DNA of 64,000 nucleotides from Acidithiobacillus ferridurans (GCF_003966655.1 NZ_AP018795.1:1206001-1270000); one strand, 5' to 3'; positions 1-9,762 are shown, numbered from the stretch's first letter. Numbers and translations are program-made. Notes: generated by a model from the sequence alone, not told the origin.

Positions 1-277
1 TCCGCAATGCCTCGATGCGGGCTTCCGGGTCGTGGGGGATGATGGCGGGTTCCGGGCACAGGATTTCCAAGTACTGGATGATCACTGCCGAATCATATAC
101 CGACGAACCGTCATCCCGCACCAGCACGGGGATCTTGCCCAGGGGGTTGTGCTCCAGGGCCGCGTGGCCGGGAGCGCGGAGATCCACCCACTCCATATCA
201 CAGGGGATGTTTTTTTCCAGCAGCGCGATATGCACTTTCCGGGCATAGGGACTGGTCTGCGTCGCATAAAGTCGCAT
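1..277 (-). CDS. Glutathione S-transferase N-terminal domain protein (3' end outside window)
   Basis: Only the first ~92 codons are inside the window; the frame is open to the left edge. The N-terminus reads as a thioredoxin-fold GST domain: a SPYARK segment near residue 10 (position of the catalytic Ser/Cys in GST/SspA proteins), NPLGKIPVL around residue 50 with the cis-proline, and DSAVIIQYL around residue 65 (the glutathione gamma-Glu contact Ser). The start is the second of two in-frame ATGs, because AGGAG sits 8 nt before it and too close to the first. It is divergent from rlmJ. Without the C-terminal helical domain a GST cannot be told from maleylacetoacetate isomerase or stringent starvation protein A. 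Confidence 0.82.
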   Translation of the reverse strand, partial: MRLYATQTSPYARKVHIALLEKNIPCDMEWVDLRAPGHAALEHNPLGKIPVLVRDDGSSVYDSAVIIQYLEILCPEPAIIPHDPEARIEALR

Positions 278-368
278 CGTCATCTCTCCTTTTCTGCTGA
301 GTCCGACCGCTATCTGTTATCATGACGAAAGCATCGCCCCAAGCCAACCCCGGAAAGACCAGCGCGCC

Positions 369-1205
369 ATGAATTACGACCATCATTACCACGCGGGCAA
401 CGCCGCCGACTGCGTCAAGCATCTGGCCCTGAGCCTCACCTTGCAAACCCTGATCCGCAAGGACAGCCCCCTTGCCTATATCGAGACCCACGCAGGAGCA
501 GGGCGATATGCCCTGGGCGTACAGGGGGAACACCTGCAAGGTGTTTCGCGCCTGTGGGCGGACCGGCGCAGCCTGCCATATGCGGGCGCATGGTTGAAAA
601 TCGTCAGCAATGAGAATGCTGACGGCGCGTTGCACCACTATCCCGGCTCGCCAGCCCTCGCTGCCGCACTGCTCCGGCCGACCGACCGGATGGTACTCTG
701 CGAGGAACAGCCGGAAGTCGCGGCACGCCTGCGCAAGGCGATAGGGAAACGGGCCCATACCAGCGTCGTCGGTGAAGACGGCTATCGCGCCCTCTTCGGG
801 CAGATCCCCCCGCCGGAAAAACGCGGACTGGTCCTCATCGATCCGCCTTTCGAACGCAGGGATGAATGGGAGCGCCTTGCCGATATCCTGATCCGTGCCT
901 ATCAACGCTGGCCGCAGGGGGTGTATCTCGTCTGGTACCCGGTGAAAATCCGCGGTACGATCACCCGCCTGTGGCAGGCGTTGCGCGGGCGTCTGCCCGC
1001 CTTTGCCTGCGAACTGCTGCAGATGCCGGAAGAGGGTCGGGAACAGCTTTTCGGCAGCGGACTGATCGTGGTGAACCCACCCTGGGGTTTGCGCGAGGCA
1101 CTGGCCGCGGCACTGACGGAATTGGGTCCACTGCTCAGTGCGCCGCAAGGCGGTGGGTTGTGGTCCCTGCGTTGCCAGGGCTGGCCGGGTCCCGAGAAGA
1201 GTTAG
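369..1205 (+). CDS. rlmJ: 23S rRNA (adenine(2030)-N6)-methyltransferase RlmJ
   Basis: SAM-dependent methyltransferase that modifies A2030 of 23S rRNA. The 278-aa length is typical. Visible motifs are the family N-terminus with HAGNAADCVKH (residues 8-18), the SAM-loop region ETHAGAGRY (39-47) and the catalytic DPPFE (158-162) of N6-adenine methyltransferases. It is a single gene, divergent from the GST-like gene and followed after 75 bp by a small unknown gene. Confidence 0.95.
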   Translation: MNYDHHYHAGNAADCVKHLALSLTLQTLIRKDSPLAYIETHAGAGRYALGVQGEHLQGVSRLWADRRSLPYAGAWLKIVSNENADGALHHYPGSPALAAALLRPTDRMVLCEEQPEVAARLRKAIGKRAHTSVVGEDGYRALFGQIPPPEKRGLVLIDPPFERRDEWERLADILIRAYQRWPQGVYLVWYPVKIRGTITRLWQALRGRLPAFACELLQMPEEGREQLFGSGLIVVNPPWGLREALAAALTELGPLLSAPQGGGLWSLRCQGWPGPEKS

Positions 1206-1279
1206 CCGGCGTATGCCAGGGGTCACCACCCGAACCCGCCAGTGCGCTCTAACGCATGATTTATCAACAAGGAACCACC

Positions 1280-1564
1280 ATGAGTACCACGACGCTGCCC
1301 AATATCGACCATGTGCGCAAGCTGCTTCTGTATGGCGGCCCCCTCGCGCAACTCCAGGGAGAACTGGTCAAACAACCCGACCAGGAAATCAGTATTGCCG
1401 TACTGTATCAACTGGCACTGCGCCATGGCGTCATCAGTCCGACGGCAGCGCGGGAAGGGCTCGCCCTGCTCGCCGCGGTGGGTCCCGCCGGTGCTGCGGG
1501 GCGGGCCATCCTGGAACGGGTGCTGACGGAAGGGGATTTTCTGGCAGTGCGGGTGATGCGTTGA
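1280..1564 (+). CDS. Small conserved-looking hypothetical protein
   Basis: A 94-aa protein predicted helical, with two blocks (residues ~10-45 and ~50-90) rich in Leu, Ala and Gly and no membrane segment. I do not recognise the family. The start ATG was chosen over an upstream ATG at 1256 because AAGGA lies 7 nt ahead of it. It ends 12 bp before xth and is probably cotranscribed with xth and prmB. Confidence 0.6.
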   Translation: MSTTTLPNIDHVRKLLLYGGPLAQLQGELVKQPDQEISIAVLYQLALRHGVISPTAAREGLALLAAVGPAGAAGRAILERVLTEGDFLAVRVMR

Positions 1565-1576
1565 GTGGTCATGACC

Positions 1577-2338
1577 ATGCGCCTGTATAGCTGGAACGTG
1601 AACGGCTGGCGCGCCGCCTGCCGCAAGGGTTTGCGCGAATGGGTCGCGATGGCGCGGGCGGATGTGCTCTGCTTTCAGGAAATCAAGGCCGACCCGGACC
1701 GCCTGCCGGCGGCGGAAACCGCACTGGATAGTTACGATGCCCGCTGGGCAGTCGCTGAACGCCCGGGTTACAGCGGCGTCGCCACCTTCAGCAGAGCGCC
1801 CTGCCGGCCGCTGACAACGGGCCTGGGCATCCCGCGCTTCGACCGGGAGGGGCGCGTGGTTATCACTGACTGCGGTGATTTCGACCTGTATAACGTCTAC
1901 TTCCCCAACGGCAAGAAGGATACGGAACGCCTCGCCTTCAAGCTGGATTTCTATGCCGCCTTCCTGGAACTGATCAACGCACGGGTCGCCGCCGGTCGGG
2001 CGGTGGTATTCTGTGGCGACGTCAACACCGCCCATCAGGCCATCGACCTTGCACGCCCCAAAGAAAACGCGAGAATATCCGGTTTTCTCCCCGAGGAAAG
2101 GGCCTGTCTGGACCAATGGGCAGCGGCGGGCTGGGTGGACAGCTTCCGCCACCTTCACCCGGATGCCGTGGAATATTCCTGGTGGAGTCAGCGCACCAAC
2201 GCCCGCGCCCGCAATATTGGCTGGCGTCTCGATTATTTCTGGATACATGAGAACCTGTTGCCGCGCCTGCGCGGGGCGGGAATCGCCACCGATGTGACCG
2301 GCTCCGATCATTGCCCGGTCTGGCTGGAGTTGGATTGA
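1577..2338 (+). CDS. xth: Exodeoxyribonuclease III
   Basis: AP endonuclease / 3'-5' exonuclease of base-excision repair. The 253-aa protein has all the EEP-fold signatures: the Asn of NVNG near the N-terminus, FQEIK with the metal-binding Glu, GDVNTAH with the catalytic Asp/Asn pair, and the C-terminal SDHCPV with the Asp-His dyad. A GTG at 1565 and an ATG at 1571 also open the frame. The ATG at 1577 fits best with GAGTGG 8 nt upstream and with the MxLxSWNVNG start usual in the family. The stop abuts the prmB start. Confidence 0.94.
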   Translation: MRLYSWNVNGWRAACRKGLREWVAMARADVLCFQEIKADPDRLPAAETALDSYDARWAVAERPGYSGVATFSRAPCRPLTTGLGIPRFDREGRVVITDCGDFDLYNVYFPNGKKDTERLAFKLDFYAAFLELINARVAAGRAVVFCGDVNTAHQAIDLARPKENARISGFLPEERACLDQWAAAGWVDSFRHLHPDAVEYSWWSQRTNARARNIGWRLDYFWIHENLLPRLRGAGIATDVTGSDHCPVWLELD

Positions 2339-3250
2339 ATGAACCTGGAACAATACACCGCCCTCGCCGGCGACGCGCTGCAGACGATCACCGATTTCCG
2401 GCGCTGGGGCGCCAGCCGTTTTGCCGCCGCAGGGCTCGATTTCAGTCAGGGCCAGCAGCAACCCCGCGGCGAAGCCGACGCGCTCCTGGCCGCGGCACTG
2501 CACCTCGAGCCGGAAGATCTTGCGGAATTCGGCGCGGCACGCCTGCTGGACCGCGAAAAAACCACGATCTTCAAGCACTTTTATCAACGGGAAATACTCC
2601 GTCGGCCCGCCGCCTATATTACCGGCGAAGCCTGGTTCGCCGGACTGCGTTTCAGCGTCGATGAACGTGTCCTCATTCCCCGCAGCCTGCTCGAACCCTT
2701 CATCGAGGAGGGCTTTGCGCCCTGGGTAGAGGCGTCGCAGCTGCGCCGCATTCTGGAGATCGGCACGGGCTCCGGCTGCATGGCCATTACCCTGGCGCTG
2801 CGCTTTCCGGAGGCGGAAGTGGATGCGGTGGACATCTCTGCAGATGCCCTCTCCGTGGCACACGCCAATATCCGGCGTTACGGTCTGGAAGACCGGGTGC
2901 ACCTGCATCAATCCGACCTCTTTGCCGCCCTGGAGGGACGACGCTATGACCTGATTCTCAGCAACCCGCCCTATGTGGACGCGGCAACCATGGCGGAATT
3001 GACCCCGGAATACCGGCACGAGCCTCGTCTCGCCCTGGCCGCCGGTGAGGATGGTCTGGACTGCCTGCTTCCCCTTCTGGAGCAGGCACCGCATCACCTG
3101 GAGGGGGGCGGCGTCCTGGTGGTGGAAACCGGCGATGCCGAAGAAGCCCTCATCCGTCGCCGTCCCGACCTGCCCTTGATCTGGCTGGAGCATCCGGCCG
3201 GAGGTTCCGGCGCCTTTCTAGTGGTAGCCGCGGCCGACGGCGGATTTTAG
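2339..3250 (+). CDS. prmB: Ribosomal protein L3 N5-glutamine methyltransferase PrmB
   Basis: Methylates a glutamine of ribosomal protein L3 using SAM. The 303-aa sequence contains the helical N-terminal domain, DERVLIPRS around residue 113 (PrmB-type; PrmC has a different sequence here), the SAM motif EIGTGSG around residue 139 and the substrate-binding NPPY tetrapeptide around residue 208. It starts on the base after the xth stop, so translational coupling is likely. It is convergent with the LysR gene. Confidence 0.93.
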   Translation: MNLEQYTALAGDALQTITDFRRWGASRFAAAGLDFSQGQQQPRGEADALLAAALHLEPEDLAEFGAARLLDREKTTIFKHFYQREILRRPAAYITGEAWFAGLRFSVDERVLIPRSLLEPFIEEGFAPWVEASQLRRILEIGTGSGCMAITLALRFPEAEVDAVDISADALSVAHANIRRYGLEDRVHLHQSDLFAALEGRRYDLILSNPPYVDAATMAELTPEYRHEPRLALAAGEDGLDCLLPLLEQAPHHLEGGGVLVVETGDAEEALIRRRPDLPLIWLEHPAGGSGAFLVVAAADGGF

Positions 3251-3265
3251 GCCTCCTGCGCCGCC

Positions 3266-4159
3266 TCAGTCCGGCGTCGCCAGCAGGTCCAGGAAAGCGC
3301 GCACCGCCCGCGACTGGAAATCGGCCTGAGGGCGCATGAGGTACAAGGTCCAGAACAGGCCATGGGGCGGATCGAGGCGCAGGGAAGCCAGCGGCCAGCG
3401 TACCTTATCCAAGGCCTCTACCGACGCGAAACCTATGCCCAGCCCGGCGGCGACGGCGTCTCGCAGCGCCTCCACCCCGGTCACCTCAACGCTGTAGCGC
3501 GCCCGCAATCCGGCACGGACAATGGCCGCCTCCACCCGCCGGCGGATCCCCGAATGCGGCTCGCGCCAGACGATAGGTTCCGCCAATACCTCCTCCCAGC
3601 GTACCCACCCCCGGCCCGCCCGCACCCAAGGATGATCCTGGGGAAGGATCGCCACCAGTTCATCCTCCCGCCAGGCCTTCAACTCCATATGCGGCGGTAA
3701 GCCACTGCGCTCTATCTGTTCTTCGGTGAACAGTAGATCCCAGGCACTCAACGGCAGGTTGTCGGTCAGCGGTCCGGTCCTGAGTTGCAGTTGAACGCCG
3801 GGATAGCGTCCGCGAAAACGCGCCAGATGCTCCATGAGAAAGTAATTCGCCACGGTATTGCTGGCCGCGATGCGCAGGCTTCCTTCCTGCAGTGCATGCC
3901 GCCGCGCCGACCAGTTTTCCACTTCGCCGAGACCTTCCCGCAGGCGACGGGCATAGGGCAGCAGGGACTCTCCCGCGGCGGTCAGACGGATACCCCTCCC
4001 GGCGCGCTGGTACAGGGGCTCGCCGACCGCGGCCTGCAGTGCGCGCAACCGCTCGGAAACCGCCGGCTGGCTGCGCCGCAGGATCTGCGCTCCGGCACCT
4101 ACTCCCCCAGCCTCCGCCACCGCCAGAAAGGTCAGCAATTCCTCTGCATGTATTCTCAT
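3266..4159 (-). CDS. LysR-family transcriptional regulator
   Basis: A 297-aa LTTR. The N-terminal winged HTH (residues ~3-62) has the usual spacing, with FLAVAEAGGV and the recognition helix around SQPAVSERLRALQ. An effector-binding periplasmic-protein-like domain follows. An upstream ATG at 4189 exists, but the ATG used has GGAAA ahead of it and gives the standard LTTR N-terminus. It is divergent from the MFS gene with only 90 bp between them, so that transporter is the likely target. The effector is not predictable. Confidence 0.9.
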   Translation of the reverse strand: MRIHAEELLTFLAVAEAGGVGAGAQILRRSQPAVSERLRALQAAVGEPLYQRAGRGIRLTAAGESLLPYARRLREGLGEVENWSARRHALQEGSLRIAASNTVANYFLMEHLARFRGRYPGVQLQLRTGPLTDNLPLSAWDLLFTEEQIERSGLPPHMELKAWREDELVAILPQDHPWVRAGRGWVRWEEVLAEPIVWREPHSGIRRRVEAAIVRAGLRARYSVEVTGVEALRDAVAAGLGIGFASVEALDKVRWPLASLRLDPPHGLFWTLYLMRPQADFQSRAVRAFLDLLATPD

Positions 4160-4173
4160 AGGTATTTCCGATG

Positions 4174-4203
4174 ATTCAACGTAAATCAATCTATTAGTTG
4201 AAT
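4174..4203. promoter_or_regulatory. Inverted repeat between divergent LysR and MFS genes
   Basis: ATTCAAC (4174-4180) and GTTGAAT (4197-4203) are perfect inverted 7-mers separated by 16 bp of AT-rich DNA in an otherwise GC-rich stretch. They sit in the 90-bp gap between the divergent starts. This is the usual placement of an LTTR operator; binding by the adjacent regulator is inferred. Confidence 0.45.
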
Positions 4204-4249
4204 ATTAGTGTTGGCGTTAAATTATGGCAACTTTCGAGGATCCAACGGC

Positions 4250-5812
4250 GTGGAAACATTACCATCCCTCTCCCAAACCTGGCCCCTCTTCGCGGGGGTC
4301 GGCCTTGCCCTTGGCATGGGCTCTTTCGATGGCGCCGCGCTACAGGGCATTTTTCCCTACGTCGCGGGCGGCCTCTCCACCAGCAGCGATCACGCCCTCT
4401 GGACGCTCACCTATTTCATCGTCCATTGGTCACTGGGGATCTCCCTGATGCCGTGGACAACCGCCCGCTTCGGCATGCGCCGCGTCTTTCAGGTGGCGGT
4501 TATCGTGGCCATGGCAGGCACCCTCATCAGTGCGGTGACCGACAATCTCTGGATCATGCTGCTGTCCCGCGCCCTGCAGGGTATCGCCGCCGGAATTCTT
4601 GTCCCCCTCAGCCAGAGCCTCTTTTTACGCCACAGCCCGAAAGCACGCCACGGCATGGTCACCATCTTCTGGAGCAACGCCATGCTGGTGCCATTTTTCT
4701 TCGGACCGGCCATTGGCGGCCTGTTGGCGACAGAACTCGGCTATCGCAGCATTTTTCTGCTGTCCTTGCCGATCTGGGGCGTCGCCCTGTTTCTGGGCAG
4801 CACGGGCATTCCCAAAGATCGCGGTGATCCCCGGACGCCGCCCTTCGACGGCTGGGGTTTCGGCCTGCTCTACGGCGGACTGATGAGCATGCAGGTGGTG
4901 CTGGATCAGGGCGAGCAGTACGGCTGGTGGCATTCGGCCTTCATCCTGAAAATGACCCTGTTCGCCTTCGTCTTCCTGCTGCTCTTTGCCTGGCGCGAAA
5001 GCGAGACCCGCCATCCCCTGCTGCAACTGCGCTTCTTGCGTCGGCGCAATTACTGGCTGGGGCTGCTGCTGCTGTGCCTGGGCTGGGCCATGTTCATGGG
5101 CTGGGCCTCCCTGCTGCCCCTCTGGGCGGAGGAAACACTCGGTTTCAATGGTTTCTGGGGGAGTGCGGTGCTCGTTCCCCTCGCCCTCGGCGCCATCCCT
5201 TTATCGACCCTGATGGACCGTCTGCAGGGATTATTGGGTCTGCGCCGCCTGACGACCCTCTGCTTTGCCATTTTTGCCTTCGCCTACGGCAGCGCCTATC
5301 TCAGTCCCATCAGCAGCCTGGGCGACCTGTTCTGGCCGATACTATTCATCGGCACGGGCGTGGGCATGCTCTTCGTACCGCTCACCATGGTGATTCTCTC
5401 CGGCCTCGGCGCCCAGGAAATTCCGTCAGCCGCCACCACCAGCAATTTCATTCGCGTCTTCAGCGCCAACATCGGGGTGAGTCTGCTGAGTGTCTACTGG
5501 ACCCGTTACAGCGCCCTCGCCGGCGACCACCTGCGGAGCCACGTCAGTCGCTTTGGCCGGCACACCACACTCTCACCTCAGCACCTGCACGCCCTGATCA
5601 GCGCGCAGGCGGACACCCTGAGCATCGACAACCTGCTGCGCCTGTCTATGTGGGCCTGCCTGGCAGCAGCGGTTGCCGCCTACGTCTTTATCATCCCGCC
5701 GCGCGTTTTGAGAGGCGCCGATAGCCCGCGCAATTATGTGGAGGAGGAAGAGGACGAGTTTTCCTTATCCGCCCGTGCGCCCGTCGGGGAGGGCGCAGGC
5801 ATCTCTTCTTGA
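4250..5812 (+). CDS. MFS drug-efflux transporter, DHA2 (EmrB/QacA-like) family
   Basis: A ~520-aa polytopic membrane protein with about 14 predicted hydrophobic spans. It shows the MFS cytoplasmic-loop pattern (TARFGMRRVF near residue 65) and the motif-C-like SRALQGIAAGILVP segment typical of H+-antiporters of the DHA2 group. It has an acidic C-terminal tail. The GTG at 4250 is preferred because GAGGA stands 9 nt before it; a GTG at 4208 would add 14 residues but has no ribosome-binding site. It is divergent from the LysR gene. Substrate unknown; no HlyD/EmrA partner lies beside it. Confidence 0.87.
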   Translation: METLPSLSQTWPLFAGVGLALGMGSFDGAALQGIFPYVAGGLSTSSDHALWTLTYFIVHWSLGISLMPWTTARFGMRRVFQVAVIVAMAGTLISAVTDNLWIMLLSRALQGIAAGILVPLSQSLFLRHSPKARHGMVTIFWSNAMLVPFFFGPAIGGLLATELGYRSIFLLSLPIWGVALFLGSTGIPKDRGDPRTPPFDGWGFGLLYGGLMSMQVVLDQGEQYGWWHSAFILKMTLFAFVFLLLFAWRESETRHPLLQLRFLRRRNYWLGLLLLCLGWAMFMGWASLLPLWAEETLGFNGFWGSAVLVPLALGAIPLSTLMDRLQGLLGLRRLTTLCFAIFAFAYGSAYLSPISSLGDLFWPILFIGTGVGMLFVPLTMVILSGLGAQEIPSAATTSNFIRVFSANIGVSLLSVYWTRYSALAGDHLRSHVSRFGRHTTLSPQHLHALISAQADTLSIDNLLRLSMWACLAAAVAAYVFIIPPRVLRGADSPRNYVEEEEDEFSLSARAPVGEGAGISS

Positions 5813-5945
5813 GGCGGCCACCACATTCCGGGCAAGGGACCAGATCTGCGGTTATGCCGACAGAGTATCCAGAACACGCCACCTCTGCCGTAAAATGTTT
5901 GCTTCGGTTACACTAAGGCAAAAATTTCGTGCATAAGGTAGCCCT

Positions 5946-7685
5946 GTGAAAGCATTTGTCAGCCAGGCCCTGCAAGGGGCGCTTCAACAACTCCACGCCC
6001 AGGGCCGCATTCCAGGGATTCCCGCCACCCTGGAGCTGGATCGCCCCAAGCAGGTGGAACACGGCCATCTCGCCAGCAACGTCGCCCTGCTCCTCGCCAA
6101 AGCAGTCGGGCGCAAGCCCCGCGACATCGCCAACGACATCGTCGCAGCGCTGCCTGCCTCGGACTGGATTGCCCGCACCGAGATTGCCGGTCCCGGCTTC
6201 ATCAATTTCTTTTTGCAGCCTGCCGCCTTTCACGCCGTCATTCAACGGGTACATACCGAAAAAGAGCGCTTCGGCGCCAACCGGAACGGCGTCGGCCAGC
6301 GCCTGCAACTGGAGTTCGTCTCCGCCAACCCCACCGGCCCCCTGCACGTCGGGCATGGGCGCGGCGCCGCCTATGGCGCCAGCCTCGCCAACATCCTCCG
6401 CTTTAACGGCTTCGACATCTTTTGTGAATACTATGTCAACGACGCCGGGCGGCAAATGGACATTCTCGCGGGCAGCGTCTACCTGCGCTACCTCGAAGCC
6501 GACAAGGCGCTGCCCTGGCCCTTCCCGGAGAACGGTTATCGCGGCGACTATGTGCGTGAAATAGCGGCCCATCTCCGGGAGCAGGTCGGCGACCGCTTAC
6601 GGCACGCGGCGGCCGGATTACCAAACCTGCCCCAGATGAGCGACGGCGATATCGCCATCGACACCCTCATCGCCCACCTGAAGCAGTCGCTCGGCGAAGA
6701 CTATCGCACCCTGCACCGCGCTGGACTGAACGAGATTCTCGCCGACATCCGTGACGATCTGGAGGGCTTTGGCGTGCATTACGAGCGCTGGTATTCCGAG
6801 GGCAGTCTGATGGATACGGGGGCGGTCGATACCGCCGTCGCCGCCCTCGAAAAAGCCGGACACTGTTACACCCGGGAAGGCGCCCTCTGGTTCCGCGCCA
6901 CCGCCTTTGATGACGACAAGGACCGGGTTCTGCGTCGCGACAATGGCGCCTATACCTACTTTGCCTCCGATGTGGCCTACCATGCCGAAAAATTTGCCCG
7001 CGGCTTCACCCACGTCATCGACATGTGGGGTGCGGACCATCACGGCTATGTGCCCAGGGTCAAGGCCGCCCTGCGCGCCCTCGGCCTCGACGACCAGCAA
7101 CTGGAAGTCGTCCTCGTCCAGTTCGCCATCCTCTATCGCGGTACGGAAAAGATCTCCATGTCTACCCGCGCCGGCGAGTTCGTCACCCTCCGTGAACTGC
7201 GCGAGGAAGTGGGCAATGATGCCGCGCGCTTCTTCTATGTGCTGCGCCGCGCCGACCAGCATCTGGACTTCGATCTGGAACTGGCCAAAAAGCACTCCGA
7301 GGAAAACCCGGTATTTTATGTCCAGTATGCCCACGCCCGGGTCTATTCCCTGCTGCGCCAGTCGGTAGAAAAGGGACTCAGCCTGCCGCCAGCAGACGGC
7401 GTCGGCCTGGAAATTCTGCAGGAGTCCCGCGAAATCGCGCTTGCCGACACCCTCTGGCGCTTCCCGGAAGTAGTGGCCACGGCGGCCCGGGATCGCGAAC
7501 CGCACCAGATCGCCTTCTACCTCAGGGAGTTGGCGGCAGCATTTCACACCTACTACAATTCGACCCGAATTCTGGTGGAGGAAACACCGCTACGCCACGC
7601 CCGCCTGACGCTCTGTCTGGCCGTCGCACAGACTATTGCCAATGGGTTACGGCTGCTTGGCGTCAGCGCGCCGGAACAGATGTAA
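5946..7685 (+). CDS. argS: Arginyl-tRNA synthetase
   Basis: Class Ia aminoacyl-tRNA synthetase, 579 aa (normal length). The N-terminal tRNA-elbow domain is followed by the HIGH-equivalent HVGHG in the [15 protein letters not shown] segment (~130-145). A KISMS motif stands in for KMSKS (~400), as in many ArgRS. The C-terminal anticodon-binding DALR helices end the protein. It starts with GTG, with AAGGT upstream. The next gene (SPOR) begins 7 bp downstream, the same argS-SPOR order seen in other gammaproteobacteria. Confidence 0.97.
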   Translation: MKAFVSQALQGALQQLHAQGRIPGIPATLELDRPKQVEHGHLASNVALLLAKAVGRKPRDIANDIVAALPASDWIARTEIAGPGFINFFLQPAAFHAVIQRVHTEKERFGANRNGVGQRLQLEFVSANPTGPLHVGHGRGAAYGASLANILRFNGFDIFCEYYVNDAGRQMDILAGSVYLRYLEADKALPWPFPENGYRGDYVREIAAHLREQVGDRLRHAAAGLPNLPQMSDGDIAIDTLIAHLKQSLGEDYRTLHRAGLNEILADIRDDLEGFGVHYERWYSEGSLMDTGAVDTAVAALEKAGHCYTREGALWFRATAFDDDKDRVLRRDNGAYTYFASDVAYHAEKFARGFTHVIDMWGADHHGYVPRVKAALRALGLDDQQLEVVLVQFAILYRGTEKISMSTRAGEFVTLRELREEVGNDAARFFYVLRRADQHLDFDLELAKKHSEENPVFYVQYAHARVYSLLRQSVEKGLSLPPADGVGLEILQESREIALADTLWRFPEVVATAARDREPHQIAFYLRELAAAFHTYYNSTRILVEETPLRHARLTLCLAVAQTIANGLRLLGVSAPEQM

Positions 7686-7692
7686 AAGGATC

Positions 7693-8526
7693 ATGCGCGA
7701 CTACAAAAATCAGACCAGCCGCCCGCAAGCGCAGGAGCCGCGCCCACCCGTCCCGCCCCGACAACGGGTAACTCCGGAAGATGATGCCGAGGCAACACCG
7801 TCCCCTCGGGCACGGCACTGGCCCTGGGTGTTGCTGCTTCTGGTGATCGCACTGAGTGCGGGGGTCTGGTGGTGGATTGCGCAACTCCCCATCGCCACCG
7901 GCAGGCCAGGCCTCACCCGTAGCGGGACGGAACCAACGACGGTGGCGACCTCCAGCAACAACGCGGCGGCAACCGGGCAGAAACCGCCTGGCAGCCCGGC
8001 AGCCACCCGACCGTCAGCGGCCGCACCGATTAGCGCGGTCGCACTCTCCTCGCGGGGCGGCCCACTCACCGTCGCCACCTCCGCTGCGGCTTCCACGACC
8101 TCCACAGCCGCCACCCGCAGCGGCGTCGATTTCAATTTTTATCAGATATTGCCCGCCATGCATGTGGATATTCCAGCCGACATCCTCGGCAGCGGTCCCG
8201 GTATCCCCAGTGCAGCGACCGCCAGCAGTACCAGTGCCGTTCACCAGCCGGTGACCATTCAGGTAGGCGCCTTCACCAACCGCGCCGCCGCCGTCGTGCT
8301 GCGCGATCGCCTCGCCCTGCTGGGGGTCAGCACCCAGATGGAAAAGGCGGAAGCGGGCGATAACAGCACCCTCTACCGGCTCCGCACCAACACCTTCGAT
8401 TCTCTGGCAGCGGCCCAGCCCACCCTTGCCAAAATCCGCGGCATGGGCATCACCCCGCTGCTGCTGGGCAGCGGAATCATCGGCTCCGGGGTCAATGTAC
8501 CGCTGTCGCAATCTCCAGCGCCTTAA
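7693..8526 (+). CDS. SPOR-domain membrane protein
   Basis: 277 aa. A basic, Pro/Gln-rich N-terminus (~1-36) precedes one transmembrane helix (~37-58). A long Ala/Thr/Ser/Pro-rich periplasmic linker (~60-150) leads to a C-terminal SPOR peptidoglycan-binding domain (~195-270, beginning VTIQVGAF). This is the FtsN-like layout for septal targeting. The start with AAAGG just after the argS stop replaces a longer reading that overlaps argS. Its 3' end overlaps the convergent ybjN-like gene by 35 bp. Confidence 0.85.
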   Translation: MRDYKNQTSRPQAQEPRPPVPPRQRVTPEDDAEATPSPRARHWPWVLLLLVIALSAGVWWWIAQLPIATGRPGLTRSGTEPTTVATSSNNAAATGQKPPGSPAATRPSAAAPISAVALSSRGGPLTVATSAAASTTSTAATRSGVDFNFYQILPAMHVDIPADILGSGPGIPSAATASSTSAVHQPVTIQVGAFTNRAAAVVLRDRLALLGVSTQMEKAEAGDNSTLYRLRTNTFDSLAAAQPTLAKIRGMGITPLLLGSGIIGSGVNVPLSQSPAP

Positions 8527-8959
8527 TCGCGGCAGCCGGGGTTTCCTGGCCACTCAGCACCCGTTCCAGCCCTGGCAGATAGTGGTTGATGGTCTCTACG
8601 CCAACCAGCAGATAAGGACGCAGCAGGGTAGTGCTCAACACCGTGACAGGCGCCTGGAGAATCGTCTTGAAGTTGATTTCTCCATCCTCCATATCGAGCT
8701 CAAAGTTACCCAGAGCCAGTCCATAGTTGGCACGAGTCAGAAACTCCGCCACCGCCATGCGTTTTTCCATCGTTATCTCCAGATTCTGGGGACGCAGGTA
8801 AAACAGGATACGCTCCCGTTCGCCGTGCACGTGGCAAAAAATATCCAGAACGCCATTGGGGACCTGCACCGCGCAAGTCAGAACCGGATAATCAGGCAGT
8901 GTTTTCGCTTCCCATTCCAGTTCGGCAAACAGCCTCTCGGCAACTTCCAAATGATTCAC
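8492..8959 (-). CDS. YbjN-domain protein
   Basis: A 155-aa soluble protein with the alternating beta/alpha pattern of the YbjN / type III chaperone-like fold. Segments resembling the family are LTRANYGLALGNFELD (~90-105) and the following DGEINFKT. These proteins are thought to act in stress or regulatory protein interactions; the molecular role is not established. It overlaps the rsmA stop by 4 bp (ATGA), so it is translationally coupled to rsmA. It is convergent with the SPOR gene. Confidence 0.78.
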   Translation of the reverse strand: MNHLEVAERLFAELEWEAKTLPDYPVLTCAVQVPNGVLDIFCHVHGERERILFYLRPQNLEITMEKRMAVAEFLTRANYGLALGNFELDMEDGEINFKTILQAPVTVLSTTLLRPYLLVGVETINHYLPGLERVLSGQETPAAAIKALEIATAVH

Positions 8960-9762
8960 GATCGGTCTCCCTGTTCAACAGTGGCCTCGGCGAGGCGAAA
9001 AAAGGCGGTCTGATCCAGCGTCTCGGCGCGGCAGCCGGGATCGATCTGCAAACCCCGCAAGTCGTCCGCACTCAAAATGCCGCGCAGATTATTGGCGAGG
9101 GTCTTGCGGCGCTGGGCAAAACTGGTGGCCACAATCCGTGCGAAGGGCGCCTGCAGGTGCGGGGGCAGCAACCCCGGACGATGCGGTATCAGACGCATGA
9201 AGGCCGAATCCACCTTGGGCACCGGAAAGAAGTTTCCCGGGGCCACCGTGAATAGGGATTCCACCGCGCAGTGCGCCTGTATCATCACCGAAAGTCGTCC
9301 GTAGGCCTTGCTTCCCGGCACCGCCACCACCCGGTCCACCACCTCTTTTTGCAGCATGAAGTGCATATCCCGCACCTGTTCTGCGTGTTCCAGAATATGG
9401 AAAATCAGCGGTGTCGCTACGTTGTAGGGGAGGTTACCGACTATCCGCAGGGCATTCCCGGCGCCGGCCAGCGCCGCGAAGTCGACCTCCAGTGCATCGG
9501 CCTGCAAGACCCGCAACTGCTCCGGCGGCGCGAGCGCGCGCAAACCGGCAATCATATCCCGATCCAGTTCCACCACCGTGAGCTGCGGCAAGAGGCGCAG
9601 CAGGGATCTGGTCAGTGCCCCCGGCCCCGGTCCAATCTCCACCAGATGATCGCCGGACGCCGGGCGGATAGCCGCCACAATGCGCTCGACAATCTGCGGC
9701 TGAACCAAAAAATTCTGCCCGAAACGTTTTTTGGCGCGCGGCAGCCTCCCCTCTTGCATCAT
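8956..9762 (-). CDS. rsmA: 16S rRNA dimethyladenosine transferase RsmA (KsgA)
   Basis: Dimethylates A1518/A1519 of 16S rRNA late in 30S assembly. The 268-aa sequence has the KKRFGQNFL N-terminal signature (~11-19), SAM motif EIGPGPGALT (~43-52), the catalytic NLPYNVATPL motif (~108-117) and a C-terminal ASFxQRRKTL-type helix. It is divergent from the HNH gene, 62 bp away. Confidence 0.96.
   Translation of the reverse strand: MMQEGRLPRAKKRFGQNFLVQPQIVERIVAAIRPASGDHLVEIGPGPGALTRSLLRLLPQLTVVELDRDMIAGLRALAPPEQLRVLQADALEVDFAALAGAGNALRIVGNLPYNVATPLIFHILEHAEQVRDMHFMLQKEVVDRVVAVPGSKAYGRLSVMIQAHCAVESLFTVAPGNFFPVPKVDSAFMRLIPHRPGLLPPHLQAPFARIVATSFAQRRKTLANNLRGILSADDLRGLQIDPGCRAETLDQTAFFRLAEATVEQGDRS

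Noticed and set aside
1223-3193. A 656-codon minus-strand open frame opposite xth and prmB
   Set aside because: Same reason; the plus strand holds two textbook enzymes over the whole stretch.
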